Shown one piece after another: positions 43,457 to 52,104 of a DNA stretch of 64,000 bases (position 1 is its first letter; each line of letters opens with the position of its first letter). The notes beneath the pieces are model-generated. The model ran no database searches and was not told the DNA's origin. It saw only the letters and a program-made list of their open reading frames with translations. A program made the position numbers and the translations under genes. This DNA is from Fredinandcohnia humi (GTDB taxonomy: Bacteria; Bacillota; Bacilli; Bacillales; Bacillaceae_L). The DNA lies in assembly GCF_001439915.1 (NCBI RefSeq), contig NZ_LMBW01000008.1, positions 148,735 to 212,734 on the forward strand. The letters run 5' to 3'.

Positions 43457-43834
43457 TTATTTTTTCTCGGTAACTGCAAAGTAATTTTCTTCATGATCAG
43501 CAAAGTTAAATACTTTACCTGAAGGCATAGTTACAATTTCTCCAACCGTCACATTTTTGTTTGATAAATCACTATGTAATTGATCAAGGTTCTCCGTAAA
43601 AAACATTAATGAAGGTGTACCAAGATTTAATCCAGGCGACATTTTTTCAACGAATTCCTTGTTGTGCAGAATAATGCTTGTTTCTGCGCCATTTTTCGGA
43701 GCAATCTCGATCCATCTCATTTGACCATTATCTTCTTCAGCAACGACCGTAAAACCCAATTTTTCTGTCCAAAAACTCAAAGCCTCATCTTGATTATTGA
43801 CATACAACATTATTTGACCTACTTGACTAAACAT
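43457..43834 (-). CDS. VOC superfamily protein
   Basis: 125 residues from the ATG at 43834 (AAGGGAAG upstream). VGQIMLYVNNQDEALSFWTE at the start, IEIAPKNGAETSIILHNKEF in the middle and FADHEENYFAVTEKK at the end. The longer frame upstream lacks a binding site. Possibly a fosfomycin- or bleomycin-resistance-like fold member; no substrate can be named. Confidence 0.85.
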   Translation of the reverse strand: MFSQVGQIMLYVNNQDEALSFWTEKLGFTVVAEEDNGQMRWIEIAPKNGAETSIILHNKEFVEKMSPGLNLGTPSLMFFTENLDQLHSDLSNKNVTVGEIVTMPSGKVFNFADHEENYFAVTEKK

Positions 43835-44019
43835 ATTTTCAACTTCCCTTCTGGAATTTGTTATCTTCCAATTAAATATACCCTGCAGTTCTAATTTTAA
43901 ACTAACTTCCTCCACTTGGAAAATATAAAAAGTGAAAACATAATGGGGATAAAGTGAAACTTCTATCAGTGGCGGTTATCCTCATAACATTTATGATTTG
44001 ATTCAGGACCCGATTCCTC

Positions 44020-44463
44020 CTACTGATCCTCAATCACTAACATATTAGATTCATCGAATTCCCACGATTCTCCGTAGGCCACTTCCCAATAGTAGCCATC
44101 TAGGTCCGTAAAATAGCCCCCATAGCCACCCCAATCAGTCTTTTTGGGTGCTTTTTGAATTTTTGCTCCCGCCATCTCAGCCCTTTTTAATACCTCATCC
44201 ACTTCGTCCATCGATTTTGCATTATACGCGAGGGTGATCCCTGGAAATCCAGTGCCAATCTTAGGTGGATTTTCTTCATTTACATCCAATGCTAATTCAT
44301 CGATTGGATAAAGTGCAATTTTCGTTCCTTCATTTCTGAAAAAGATAATCGCTGGATTTGATTCAGAACCTCGAATGGACGTATCGAATCCAAGCTTTTT
44401 GAAAAACTCATGCGACTTCACAATGTCCTTTGTGCCAAGTGTGATGATGTTTAATCTATTCAT
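44020..44463 (-). CDS. VOC superfamily protein
   Basis: 147 residues. LNIITLGTKDIVKSHEFFKK at the N-terminus, KIQKAPKKTDWGGYGGYFTD and LDGYYWEVAYGESWEFDES at the C-terminus are typical of the glyoxalase-like subgroup with a W-G-G-Y-G-G-Y-F motif. Third VOC gene in 1.7 kb on the same strand, but it is not close in sequence to the other two. GGAGG precedes the ATG. Confidence 0.85.
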   Translation of the reverse strand: MNRLNIITLGTKDIVKSHEFFKKLGFDTSIRGSESNPAIIFFRNEGTKIALYPIDELALDVNEENPPKIGTGFPGITLAYNAKSMDEVDEVLKRAEMAGAKIQKAPKKTDWGGYGGYFTDLDGYYWEVAYGESWEFDESNMLVIEDQ

Positions 44464-44621
44464 CTACTTTCCTCCTCAAAAGTCTTTGTATATTTAGTTC
44501 TCCAAATTTAACCAATCCCCTTTTTTAAAACTATTAATTTTATCAGACATTCACCCACTTGGCACACTTTGAATATCCTAGTAAACATCTAAACTGTTTT
44601 ATTTAAAAGGAGTGTTCAGCA

Positions 44622-45338
44622 TTGAATCGTTTTTATACACATTCCATCCAACCGGGAGATAGCCTTTGGCAGTTGGTGCAAGCATACAAGACAACGGCAG
44701 AAGAGATTTTCGAAGCTAATCCGGGAGTAAACCCTTATTTTTTACGGGTTGGGGAGCATATTAAGATTCCGTATTCCCATTTTAAAAAAGGTCGTTGCAT
44801 TAGCCAGGCTGAGGTGGATTATCGAAACGACATGCGCAGCCTTTGGGAAGAGCATGTTGCGTGGACAAGGATGGCGATAATTAGCCTTATTTTCAAACTG
44901 CCTGACATCGAATTTGTTCTTAAAAGGCTACTAAGGAACGCAACAGATATGGGGAATATGGTTCGTCGATTATATGGTGACACGGCCGCAACAACGTATG
45001 GAAATTTAATCATGCAACATTTATTACTTGCAGCCGAACTTGTCAAAGCATCCTTAGCTGGTGACCAACAAGCAGCCAAGACTGCTGAGAAAAAGTGGTA
45101 TCAGAATGCGGATCAGATTGCGAAGTTCTTAAGTGGCGGGAATCCATTTTTATCGGAAGAAGCTGTAAGACAAATGTTCTATGTACACCTAGACCTAACA
45201 AAACAAGAAGCCGTCACTATGATGAACAAAGATTTCCAGAAGGACATTGACGTGTATGACAAGATTGAAAAAGAGGCACGAGAGATGGCAGATACGATTT
45301 CTGATGCCATGGTGCTACTGTATCCGGATATGTTTTAA
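44622..45338 (+). CDS. LysM-domain protein with a helical C-terminal domain
   Basis: 238 residues. The LysM module is at 5-50 (HSIQPGDSLWQLVQAYKTTA ... NPYFLRVGEHIKIP) and should bind peptidoglycan or chitin-like sugars. Residues 60-235 are all-helical (EEHVAWTRMAIISLIFKLPD ... MADTISDAMVLLYPDMF); I do not know a function for this domain, which also occurs in other Bacillus. There is no signal peptide, so it may be a spore-layer protein. The start is TTG with AAAGGAG 9-10 bases upstream. Terminator at 45345-45367. Confidence 0.8.
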   Translation: MNRFYTHSIQPGDSLWQLVQAYKTTAEEIFEANPGVNPYFLRVGEHIKIPYSHFKKGRCISQAEVDYRNDMRSLWEEHVAWTRMAIISLIFKLPDIEFVLKRLLRNATDMGNMVRRLYGDTAATTYGNLIMQHLLLAAELVKASLAGDQQAAKTAEKKWYQNADQIAKFLSGGNPFLSEEAVRQMFYVHLDLTKQEAVTMMNKDFQKDIDVYDKIEKEAREMADTISDAMVLLYPDMF

Positions 45339-45344
45339 TGAGCT

Positions 45345-45367
45345 ACCCTCCTTAAACGTAGGAGGGT
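45345..45367. terminator. bidirectional terminator between LysM and DUF2277 genes
   Basis: ACCCTCCT / AGGAGGGT stem (8 bp) with a 7-base loop between two convergent genes, with T-rich sequence on the plus side. Confidence 0.7.
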
Positions 45368-45387
45368 TTGCTTGTGGTGTGAAAGGA

Positions 45388-45660
45388 TTAATTTAGACCA
45401 AATCTTTTAGCTGACCGGATCCGTGCACGCTCAGCTTCTACCTCACGATTACGTGGCTCCGCACTGGTCTCCAACGTGTTCAATAAATTTTTAGTAACCA
45501 TAGCTATCTCATTGATAGCTCGATTAAATGCCTCTTCATTAATCTTTGATGGTTTGTTAAATCCTGTTATCTTTTTAACGTACTGTACTGATGCTGCATG
45601 AATCTCTTCATCGGTAGCTGATGGGTCAAAATTAAATAATGTTCGTATGTTTCTACACAT
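45388..45660 (-). CDS. DUF2277 family protein
   Basis: 90 residues. MCRNIRTLFNFDPSATDEEI at the start and the C-terminal basic stretch EVEAERARIRSAKRFGLN match the DUF2277 pattern (C-R-N-I-x-x-L-x-N-x-x-P). Function unknown in the family. Cytoplasmic. AAAGGGGAG precedes the ATG. Confidence 0.85.
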   Translation of the reverse strand: MCRNIRTLFNFDPSATDEEIHAASVQYVKKITGFNKPSKINEEAFNRAINEIAMVTKNLLNTLETSAEPRNREVEAERARIRSAKRFGLN

Positions 45661-45725
45661 AAGATACTCCCCTTTGACTTTTTAAAAGGCTTTTCATAAA
45701 CTTTGTTGTTTTTTACTATCGCTAA

Positions 45726-45899
45726 TTATTTTTGTTCGTCTTTTAAAACATCTCTAAATTCCTTAAACCCATAATATAACATCAATAATCCAGTCGGAAG
45801 AAAAATAAGAGTAAAGACAAAATCAGATATTATCTTCATTGAAAATAGAAAAAAAGTTAAAATTCCAATCGAAATTATAGTGTATATTTTTTTTGACAT
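45726..45899 (-). CDS. small two-helix membrane protein
   Basis: 57 residues from the ATG at 45899, which follows GGTGGGGG. Two hydrophobic helices (IYTIISIGILTFFLFSMKII and FVFTLIFLPTGLLMLYYGF) and a charged tail (KEFRDVLKDEQK). The open frame extends 42 codons upstream but without a site. Divergent from the MFS gene at 46292. No family recognised. Confidence 0.55.
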   Translation of the reverse strand: MSKKIYTIISIGILTFFLFSMKIISDFVFTLIFLPTGLLMLYYGFKEFRDVLKDEQK

Positions 45900-46005
45900 A
45901 ATCCCCCACCTAAATATAGAATGCCTAAAAACATATCCATGTAAGATACTTTGATAGTACCACAACCTTGCTTTTACACTAAAGGAACTTCGACAAAATA
46001 AATAC

Positions 46006-46248
46006 TTGATAAACCTAATAATCATGAGGTAAGATATTTATACTACTATACGAGAGGGTGACCATAGGGCGATGATCTACTAATCCTGGTTTCATACGTA
46101 CATTCGTAAAATACGAAGTCATATTTGAATGGGATTAGTGTATATTTTAATAGGTAAAAGAAGATCGTTGCAATAGCGTAGTTGTGTGCTATGTCTTTTC
46201 CTGTGGTTTTTTAGGATTCCCATCCAACAATGACGGATGGGAATTTTT
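46006..46248 (+). promoter_or_regulatory. structured leader of the MFS exporter gene: promoter, paired elements, short frame, terminator
   Basis: Possible promoter TTGATA (46006-46011), 18 bases, TAAGAT (46030-46035). The transcript can form ACTAATCC (46079-46086) with GGATTAGT (46132-46139), an inner TTCGTA-AAA-TACGAA hairpin (46103-46117), ATAGC / GCTAT (46173-46192), and a 10-bp terminator ATTCCCATCC / GGATGGGAAT with TTTTT (46216-46248), 44 bases before the MFS start. TCCCAT of the terminator can pair instead with ATGGGA at 46129-46134. A 15-codon frame (46129-46176) lies in between. It resembles an attenuator or riboswitch; no known class fits by eye. Confidence 0.55.
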
Positions 46249-46291
46249 GTGTGCTTTTACGTGAAATTTACAATCAGAAATGAGGAATATG

Positions 46292-47515
46292 ATGTCAACG
46301 TTATTAAAAAATCGTTTTGTTCAAGCCATTTTCCTTTCCGCCCTATTTCTCCAAGTCGGGATTTGGATTCGGAATTTTGCTGTTCTTTTATTTGTAATGG
46401 AAAAAACAAATGGGGATGCCTTTGCAGTTTCAATGATTTCAGTTGCTGAGTTTGTACCTATTTTCATCTTCTCCTTTATTGGCGGAACCTTTGCTGATCG
46501 CTGGCGGCCAAAACGAACCATGATTTGGTGCGATATATTAAGTGCCGTTTCCGTGTTTGTCGTATTAATTACCCTTGTAGTCGGATCGTGGAAAATTATC
46601 TTTTTTGCTACTTTAATCTCAGCCATTTTATCACAGTTTTCTCAGCCTTCTGGGATGAAATTATTCAAGATGCATCTAAATGAGGAACTCATCCAACAAG
46701 CTATGTCTATTTACCAAACGATTTTCGCGGTGTTCATGGTTTTTGGACCAGTGCTTGGAACCTTTGTGTTTCAGCAATTTGGAATCGATGTAGCTATTGC
46801 AATTACAGGAGTAGCGTTCTTACTTTCTGCGGCAATGCTCGCATTTATTCCCGCTGACCACTCGATGGAAAAGGAAAAAAAGGGGTCTACTTTGCTTGAA
46901 GAAATGAAAAGTGGAATTCGGTATGTTCTTGCCAAAAAGGAACTAAAATTGCTTGGCCTATGTTTCATGGCAGCCGGCCTAGCAATTGGATTAATTCAAC
47001 CATTAACGATCTTTCTTGTAACAGAGCGTTTAGTATTAGCGAAAGAGAATTTACAATGGCTGTTAATGGCTAACGGAATCGGTATGATTATTGGTGGCGC
47101 AGTTTCTGTACTATTTTCAAAAGCAGTACCTCCACAAAGGCTATTAATGATTGGCATGTTAGCCAGTGCCATTGGCATGGGTGTCGTTGGCTTTTCAACC
47201 AATTTATCGCTTACACTAGGAGCTGAATTCTTTAATGGCCTATTCTTCCCTTGCATTCAAATTGGGATTAATACGTTGATTCTTCAAAATACAAAGGCTG
47301 AATTTATTGGAAGAGTGAACGGCACACTAAGTCCTTTATTCACAGGCTCCATGGTATTAACGATGAGCATTGCAGGTATTTTAAAGGAGTCATTTTCAAT
47401 CGTTATTATGTTCGAATTAGCGGCCATTTTATTTGTTTTCGGTATGCTCGCTATCCTACCAATCTACAATTTGAAAGCCCCAAAACAGGGTGGACCAATG
47501 TTAGCTAAAGAATGA
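46292..47515 (+). CDS. MFS exporter, MefA/YfmI-like
   Basis: 407 residues with 12 helices. SALFLQVGIWIRNFAVLLFV (helix 1), GGTFADRWRPKRTMIWCD (motif A), VFMVFGPVLGTFVFQQFGID (motif-C-like) and a central loop with ADHSMEKEKKGSTLLEE. Related to macrolide- and drug-efflux MFS proteins in Bacillus. The start is the ATG at 46292, 6 bases after GAGG; the ATG at 46280 overlaps that site. The upstream leader (46006-46248) suggests antibiotic- or ligand-controlled expression. Confidence 0.85.
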   Translation: MSTLLKNRFVQAIFLSALFLQVGIWIRNFAVLLFVMEKTNGDAFAVSMISVAEFVPIFIFSFIGGTFADRWRPKRTMIWCDILSAVSVFVVLITLVVGSWKIIFFATLISAILSQFSQPSGMKLFKMHLNEELIQQAMSIYQTIFAVFMVFGPVLGTFVFQQFGIDVAIAITGVAFLLSAAMLAFIPADHSMEKEKKGSTLLEEMKSGIRYVLAKKELKLLGLCFMAAGLAIGLIQPLTIFLVTERLVLAKENLQWLLMANGIGMIIGGAVSVLFSKAVPPQRLLMIGMLASAIGMGVVGFSTNLSLTLGAEFFNGLFFPCIQIGINTLILQNTKAEFIGRVNGTLSPLFTGSMVLTMSIAGILKESFSIVIMFELAAILFVFGMLAILPIYNLKAPKQGGPMLAKE

Positions 47516-47523
47516 ATCAAGCA

Positions 47524-47561
47524 AAAGGACAGATCTTTTTATAAGATATCTGTCCTTTTTT
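47524..47561 (+). terminator. terminator of the MFS exporter gene
   Basis: AAAGGACAGAT / ATCTGTCCTTT stem (11 bp) followed by TTTTTTG, 9 bases after the stop. Confidence 0.9.
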
Positions 47562-47671
47562 GTACTCATTTTAGTAATAAATAACTTTGTTAAATTTGGT
47601 TTAGCAGGATATATAGAATTGTAAGAGAATTATTTAATGAAATATTAAACTCGAAGATTGGAGAAGTTACA

Positions 47672-48112
47672 ATGTTAGAAGTTAGAACAATCGAACCAGA
47701 ATTGACTTACCATCTAAGACATGCTGTATTACGTCCAAATCAATTAATAGAAGACTCCATGTATGATTCAGATCATGAGGATCATGCATTCCATGTTGGA
47801 GCATTTTATAAGAAAAACCTCATAAGCGTTGCATCTTTTGTTATTGATACGAATTCTGATTTCCCTATAAAAAAACAGTATCGCTTAAGGCAAATGGCGA
47901 CTCTAGAAGAGTATCGAAAGCTAGGTGCAGGAAGAGCAATTGTTAACTATGCTGAAAATAGAATAAAAGAAAGAGGAGTATCCTTTTTATGGTGTAAAGG
48001 TAGAACCACGGTACAAGAATATTATAGTAAATTAGGTTTTGTTCCACATGGCGAAGTTTTTGATTATCCACCTATTGGTCCACATATTTTGATGTATAAA
48101 AAACTCACATGA
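47672..48112 (+). CDS. GNAT N-acetyltransferase
   Basis: 146 residues. RHAVLRPNQLIEDSMYDSD at the start, YRLRQMATLEEYRKLGAGRA (acetyl-CoA loop) and the end KGRTTVQEYYSKLGFVPHGE are typical of a GNAT subgroup with the VLRPNQ motif. TGGAG lies 9-10 bases before the ATG. Substrate unknown. Confidence 0.85.
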   Translation: MLEVRTIEPELTYHLRHAVLRPNQLIEDSMYDSDHEDHAFHVGAFYKKNLISVASFVIDTNSDFPIKKQYRLRQMATLEEYRKLGAGRAIVNYAENRIKERGVSFLWCKGRTTVQEYYSKLGFVPHGEVFDYPPIGPHILMYKKLT

Positions 48113-48119
48113 TTTGGTG

Positions 48120-48151
48120 ATGGTTAATCATAATGCTTGGTGATTAACCAT
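48120..48151. terminator. bidirectional terminator between two convergent GNAT genes
   Basis: ATGGTTAATCA / TGATTAACCAT, an 11-bp perfect stem with a 10-base loop, followed by TTTTACCTTT on the plus strand. Confidence 0.75.
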
Positions 48152-48171
48152 TTTACCTTTAATTAAAATAT

Positions 48172-48618
48172 TCACAGTTTCCATTCATATTGAATATCAG
48201 GTAAATTTTCTTCATTTTCGTGTCCTCTACTAATGACTTTAAATCCATTCTTTTCATAAAATCGTTGTGCATTTTTATTTACTTCAAATGTATATAATGT
48301 AATTCTCCCACTTGATTGCTCTTTTACCTTTTCAAGTAATGTTTGACCTATTCCGATCCCTTGATAATCAACATGAATATAAAATTGGCTTATCTCCGTT
48401 TCATTATAGGCTATCATTCCAATTACTTTGTCATCAATTAATGCTAGATCTATTCGATACTGTTCAGATAAAATATGATTCAAAAAATAGATATGATTTT
48501 CAAAGTTATGAATTTCTTTCTGACCAATAGCCCGTTCCTTACTCTCTCGCCACATTTCCACTGTTTGGACAGCGTATGTAGGATTATACCGAGTTATTTT
48601 TAGGTTGTGTTGGTTCAT
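48172..48618 (-). CDS. GNAT N-acetyltransferase
   Basis: 148 residues. TRYNPTYAVQTVEMWRESKE, EISQFYIHVDYQGIGIGQTL (acetyl-CoA loop) and FEVNKNAQRFYEKNGFKVIS. AAGGTGG precedes the ATG. It starts 2 bases before the end of the NUDIX remnant upstream on the same strand. Confidence 0.85.
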   Translation of the reverse strand: MNQHNLKITRYNPTYAVQTVEMWRESKERAIGQKEIHNFENHIYFLNHILSEQYRIDLALIDDKVIGMIAYNETEISQFYIHVDYQGIGIGQTLLEKVKEQSSGRITLYTFEVNKNAQRFYEKNGFKVISRGHENEENLPDIQYEWKL

Positions 48619-48620
48619 TA

Positions 48621-49058
48621 CTATACCACCTTAATAAGTTCTAATAAACTTTTAGGATCAAGGCGTAACCTACCATTTTGAAATCCACTTAAAGGCTTCC
48701 AAAATAATTTAAACGTCGATCCATCGTCTTCTACGCCTTCAAGGAATTCAGTCTGATAGAAAGATTTATTAACAAATGTAGCATCGTATACCATAACCAA
48801 TTCATGCCCAGTATCACCGTTGTAGGTAAATATGTTTTCAATTGTCCCTAGATATTTTATGTCAGTTATGTCTGCCTTTATTTCTTCTTGGATCTCTCTA
48901 ATTAAAGCCGATGAGCCTGATTCCCCAAATTCAATTCCTCCTCCAATTGGTCGATAATAATAATCCATTTTTACGGAGTCATAGCCTCAGCTACAAGGAT
49001 GGAATCATTTTTCTTAAATATACAAATTACGATGTGGTCTAATTACACCTTTTCTCAA
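48621..49058 (-). pseudogene. NUDIX hydrolase, copy 1, with two compensating frameshifts
   Basis: A TTG at 49056-49058 lies 7 bases after GGAGGGG and begins RKGVIRP. An extra base near 49035 shifts the frame, VICIFKKNDSILVAE follows in a second frame, and a missing G near 48989 returns to YDSVKMDYYYRPIGGGIEFG. The NUDIX box is IGGGIEFGESGSSALIREIQ then EEIKAD (pattern G-x5-E-x7-R-E-x2-E-E). The rest is intact to the stop. An internal ATG at 48968 has no binding site. Comparison with copy 2 at 55324-55757 fixes the indels. Confidence 0.7.
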
Positions 49059-49111
49059 TTAAATGCCCCTCCACTTAAAATTAAATTCATAGACTCTGTA
49101 CTACATAAAAA

Positions 49112-49129
49112 AAGCCACCGAAGCGGCTT
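49112..49129 (-). terminator. UUCG-loop terminator of the downstream-facing GNAT gene
   Basis: On the minus strand AAGCCGC-TTCG-GTGGCTT (7 bp, one G-U, UUCG tetraloop) is followed by TTTTTTT. It lies about 60 bases past the stop at 49190. Confidence 0.85.
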
Positions 49130-49189
49130 AAGTAATTCAGATCATGTAGAGAAGCTTGAAAACAGTATCACAGTTGAGTTTTAATGAAA

Positions 49190-49633
49190 TTATTTAGCAG
49201 AAAAAAACTTGGATATTATATTATTTGAAATACCAGACTGCATTTCGTAATTTCTTACGAGCATTCCATTTGATTTTAGCATCCCAAACTTCTCATAATA
49301 AGGGACTAAGTCATCGTCACAACATAAATCAATCATATAAATATCATCAAGTTCGTTTAACATTCGTTTTACTAGTTCCTTGCCGATGCCTTTATTTTTA
49401 TACTCTGGCAAAACTTCAAGGAGCGGAATATAGGCAGATAGAATCCCATCGCTGATTGCAGTTATAAATCCAACTACTTGATTAGTATTTTCATCTAACG
49501 CAATGACTACCTTATTACTGTTTTTTAATAGTTTTAAGTGAGTTTGTGGACTTGGAGGATTGGGCCAATCCACAAAAAAACCTTTCAACATATCTGACGA
49601 AATGTCATTAAGACAATTTTTGTATATCATCAT
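49190..49633 (-). CDS. GNAT N-acetyltransferase
   Basis: 147 residues. QVVGFITAISDGILSAYIPL, the acetyl-CoA loop LPEYKNKGIGKELVKRMLNE and the end CDDDLVPYYEKFGMLKSNGM. AGGAGATG precedes the ATG. Its terminator carries a stable UUCG loop. Confidence 0.85.
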   Translation of the reverse strand: MMIYKNCLNDISSDMLKGFFVDWPNPPSPQTHLKLLKNSNKVVIALDENTNQVVGFITAISDGILSAYIPLLEVLPEYKNKGIGKELVKRMLNELDDIYMIDLCCDDDLVPYYEKFGMLKSNGMLVRNYEMQSGISNNIISKFFSAK

Positions 49634-49796
49634 ATATCATCTCCTAAATTTCATTTTAATTAGTAAGCAGATGATATATCAAAAATAAAGTAACAAATCA
49701 GCAACCTCCAAACATTCATGCTTCTTATAAAAGATTCGACTTAATATCCAAAAATCCTTTTATTCAACACAATTGTTCTTTTTTTGAAGAAAAAAA

Positions 49797-49820
49797 GCAT
49801 TACCATTGTTCCAGTAATGC
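49797..49820 (-). terminator. terminator of the lipoprotein gene
   Basis: GCATTAC / GTAATGC stem (7 bp, 10-base loop) followed by a T run on the minus strand, 19 bases past the stop at 49839. Confidence 0.75.
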
Positions 49821-49838
49821 ATCCGTTAACTCAATACA

Positions 49839-50345
49839 TTAAATACCGTCCTTTTCTGCTTCTTTCTCAATATCAAAATTCATTTTCCCATCTCGATAAT
49901 TCACATATGGGTCATTTTTTTCACCAATCAATAATTTCCCGTCATAGAGATGTGCAACCTCGTTCCATTCGTATTTCTTCCCATTCTTTTCTACTTCAAG
50001 TTTAATATGATGCCAAAATGAGTGTCCGTCTTCATATTCAACTTCTACAAACTCAAAGTTTTTTATTTTATATTTTTGCTTATTTAAGACTTCTGTTTTC
50101 TTTAAATAAAAGTCCTTTGCATCCTTATCTGATAGTGTTGTTCCTTCGGACAATTTACTATATTCATTTTCACTATCATAATCATACAAATATAATTGTT
50201 CAAACGCTTCCTCGTAATCTTCATCTATAATGGCTTGATAATAATTCTTAATAATGCTTTCAGCCTTATGTTCTTGAATAGAATTACATCCTGCCAACAT
50301 AAGACTGAATGCTAAAATTGACGTAATTAATATTGGCTTCTTCAT
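49839..50345 (-). CDS. lipoprotein with NTF2-like body, unknown function
   Basis: 168 residues. Lipoprotein signal peptide PILITSILAFSLMLAGC with the lipobox LAGC, then AESIIKNYYQAIIDEDYEEA (the start of NTF2/DUF4878-like domains), a strand-rich middle and a charged end MNFDIEKEAEKDGI. It should be anchored on the outer face of the membrane. No partner nearby. AGGGG precedes the ATG. Confidence 0.75.
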   Translation of the reverse strand: MKKPILITSILAFSLMLAGCNSIQEHKAESIIKNYYQAIIDEDYEEAFEQLYLYDYDSENEYSKLSEGTTLSDKDAKDFYLKKTEVLNKQKYKIKNFEFVEVEYEDGHSFWHHIKLEVEKNGKKYEWNEVAHLYDGKLLIGEKNDPYVNYRDGKMNFDIEKEAEKDGI

Positions 50346-50423
50346 ATTGTTCCCCTAAATATATTCAGTTTACAGCATCAGTTACTTGAATAAGGCTAAA
50401 ATAATTACATACTTTACTACTGT

Positions 50424-51068
50424 TCATACCTGTAATTTTTTAAGTAATTCTATGAATTCATTTACTTTACTTAACCTTTGATCTGGTTGAACACTAAACT
50501 CTAATGTCTGATAATTTGGCAACCACTGTACTCCGATTGTATGTACGTTAGCTTGTTTACCAGCCAGAATGTCAGCGTCGCTATCTCCTAAAAAAATAGC
50601 ATCAGTGTTTTTTATGTTAAGCTGTGCCAATGCCTTGTTTATTCCCTCAGGATGAGGTTTGGGTATAGTAACATCATCACCAGTAATGATCACATCAAAT
50701 AAGTCATTCATATTAAGGCAATCTAATGAGATAAGTAGACTTCTGCTGGCTTTTCCTGTTACAATCCCCAATTTATAACCTTCCCTTTTTAAAAGTAGAA
50801 GCAAATCGTTAATCTCCTTATTCTCAAGAACGAGATCTCGATGCTTTTCACTATATTTTTCATAATATAATTCAATTGCTTTATCATGATTTGAGTCCAT
50901 CAGATTTTCTCTGATGATTCCAGTCTCAGACGGACCAAACATAGCCTTTATTTCATCTGGAGTAACCTCTTTGTTGTCAAATTCCGTAAATACGGATTGA
51001 AACGCATAGAAACAAACTGGCAAAGTATCAGCAAGAGTACCATCAAAATCAAAAATAATCGCTTTCAT
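50424..51068 (-). CDS. HAD family hydrolase, phosphoglycolate-phosphatase/PpaX-like
   Basis: 214 residues. Motif I IIFDFDGTLADTLPVCF at residues 4-20, a helical cap at 20-85, motif II LGIVTGKASRSL, motif III K in ITGDDVTIPKPHPEGI, motif IV IFLGDSDADILAGKQA. Such enzymes dephosphorylate small phosphoesters. AAAGGGAG precedes the ATG. It stops 24 bases downstream of the next upstream gene's end, so an operon with the alpha/beta hydrolase is likely. Confidence 0.9.
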   Translation of the reverse strand: MKAIIFDFDGTLADTLPVCFYAFQSVFTEFDNKEVTPDEIKAMFGPSETGIIRENLMDSNHDKAIELYYEKYSEKHRDLVLENKEINDLLLLLKREGYKLGIVTGKASRSLLISLDCLNMNDLFDVIITGDDVTIPKPHPEGINKALAQLNIKNTDAIFLGDSDADILAGKQANVHTIGVQWLPNYQTLEFSVQPDQRLSKVNEFIELLKKLQV

Positions 51069-51092
51069 AACTACACTCCCTTTACCAAAATA

Positions 51093-51710
51093 TTAAAACT
51101 CATCAATATCAGAAATAATATTTTTTAACAGTTCAATAGATTTTATTGGCGCTCCTTCAAGCTCTAAACTGTGGTTTCCACCATCAATCACTTTTAATAC
51201 AAGATTTTGATTATTTTTCAATTTTTCAAAGCGTTCTAGAATAAAACAACTATCCCTATCTCCTATTATACAAAGTCCCTTATGATCACTATTGACCATT
51301 GCGCTAAATACGTCTTCTCTTTGCAGTAATGGAGTCAACCATACTAATTTTGCATCTTTCAACATTGGATTATTAAGCAGATAACTTAGAGCAATGGTTC
51401 CTATTGATTTAGCCACAACATAATAATTACTGTATTTCTTGTTCTTGGTTGCGTTGTCTATTGCATGTTGTACATCTCTTGCGAAATCCACTTCACTAAG
51501 AGCAGACATCTCTTGCCTATTAAATGAATAATTAATATGTAATACATCAAAACCTTTATTGGAAAATAACCCTGTTGTAAAGTGTAACAAAGGATGCTGC
51601 GTTGTGTAGCCAGCCCCTGGTAAGACAATAAATAAATTATTTGTTTCTTCATTATGTTCTATCAATCTAAAAGGAATACTTTTAGAACCAACAGTTTTAT
51701 TATTTGTCAT
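51093..51710 (-). CDS. alpha/beta hydrolase
   Basis: 205 residues. LFIVLPGAGYTTQHPLLHFT has the oxyanion region, YYVVAKSIGTIALSYLL holds the nucleophile elbow in the form AKSIG (Ser near 100), and the C-terminal NLVLKVIDGGNHSLELEG has the catalytic His. The expected Asp lies near IIGDRDSCFI. A cytoplasmic esterase-like protein; substrate unknown. GGGAG precedes the ATG. Confidence 0.8.
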   Translation of the reverse strand: MTNNKTVGSKSIPFRLIEHNEETNNLFIVLPGAGYTTQHPLLHFTTGLFSNKGFDVLHINYSFNRQEMSALSEVDFARDVQHAIDNATKNKKYSNYYVVAKSIGTIALSYLLNNPMLKDAKLVWLTPLLQREDVFSAMVNSDHKGLCIIGDRDSCFILERFEKLKNNQNLVLKVIDGGNHSLELEGAPIKSIELLKNIISDIDEF

Positions 51711-51859
51711 CGATTGCTCACTCCCTAAGGTTTTATTATTGTTATCTATTCTTGAATTCCTTCTTCAAGTAAACTGCAACATTAGTAGAATAAATTCAAC
51801 AAAAATAAGCTATAATCCTCTATTGGATTACCGCACCCGTTAACAAAGTAACAATTATT

Positions 51860-51958
51860 TTAACCTTTTCGTTTTATAGCCTCACTTGTGAAGCCTATTA
51901 TACAAATTAATATTACAAAAGGAATAACAATCGGTATTACGGAACCAAGGAATTCCAC
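51860..51958 (-). CDS. 32-residue single-helix membrane peptide
   Basis: A GTG 7 bases after GGAGG opens a frame ending at 51860. The product has one hydrophobic helix (FLGSVIPIVIPFVILICIIG) and a basic tail (FTSEAIKRKG). Such tiny membrane peptides are often overlooked. No family recognised. It is the only thing found in the 51711-52104 gap. Confidence 0.55.
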   Translation of the reverse strand: MEFLGSVIPIVIPFVILICIIGFTSEAIKRKG

Positions 51959-52104
51959 AACCTGTCCTCCAATCTTCTAAATTGCTATATATCTATGCAA
52001 CAAACTGATAATTAGAAGTGGATTCTGAATTGATTTATTATACTAACTCACCCGTTTGTGAAACAAGAATTACTAAAAAGGGACAACACTCAACGCTGCA
52101 TTAT

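Noticed and set aside
46006-46248. T-box or other known riboswitch class in the MFS leader
   Set aside because: The T-box AGGGTGGNACCGCG motif is absent, and I cannot match SAM, TPP, lysine, purine, guanidine or manganese signatures. It was kept only as an unassigned structured leader.
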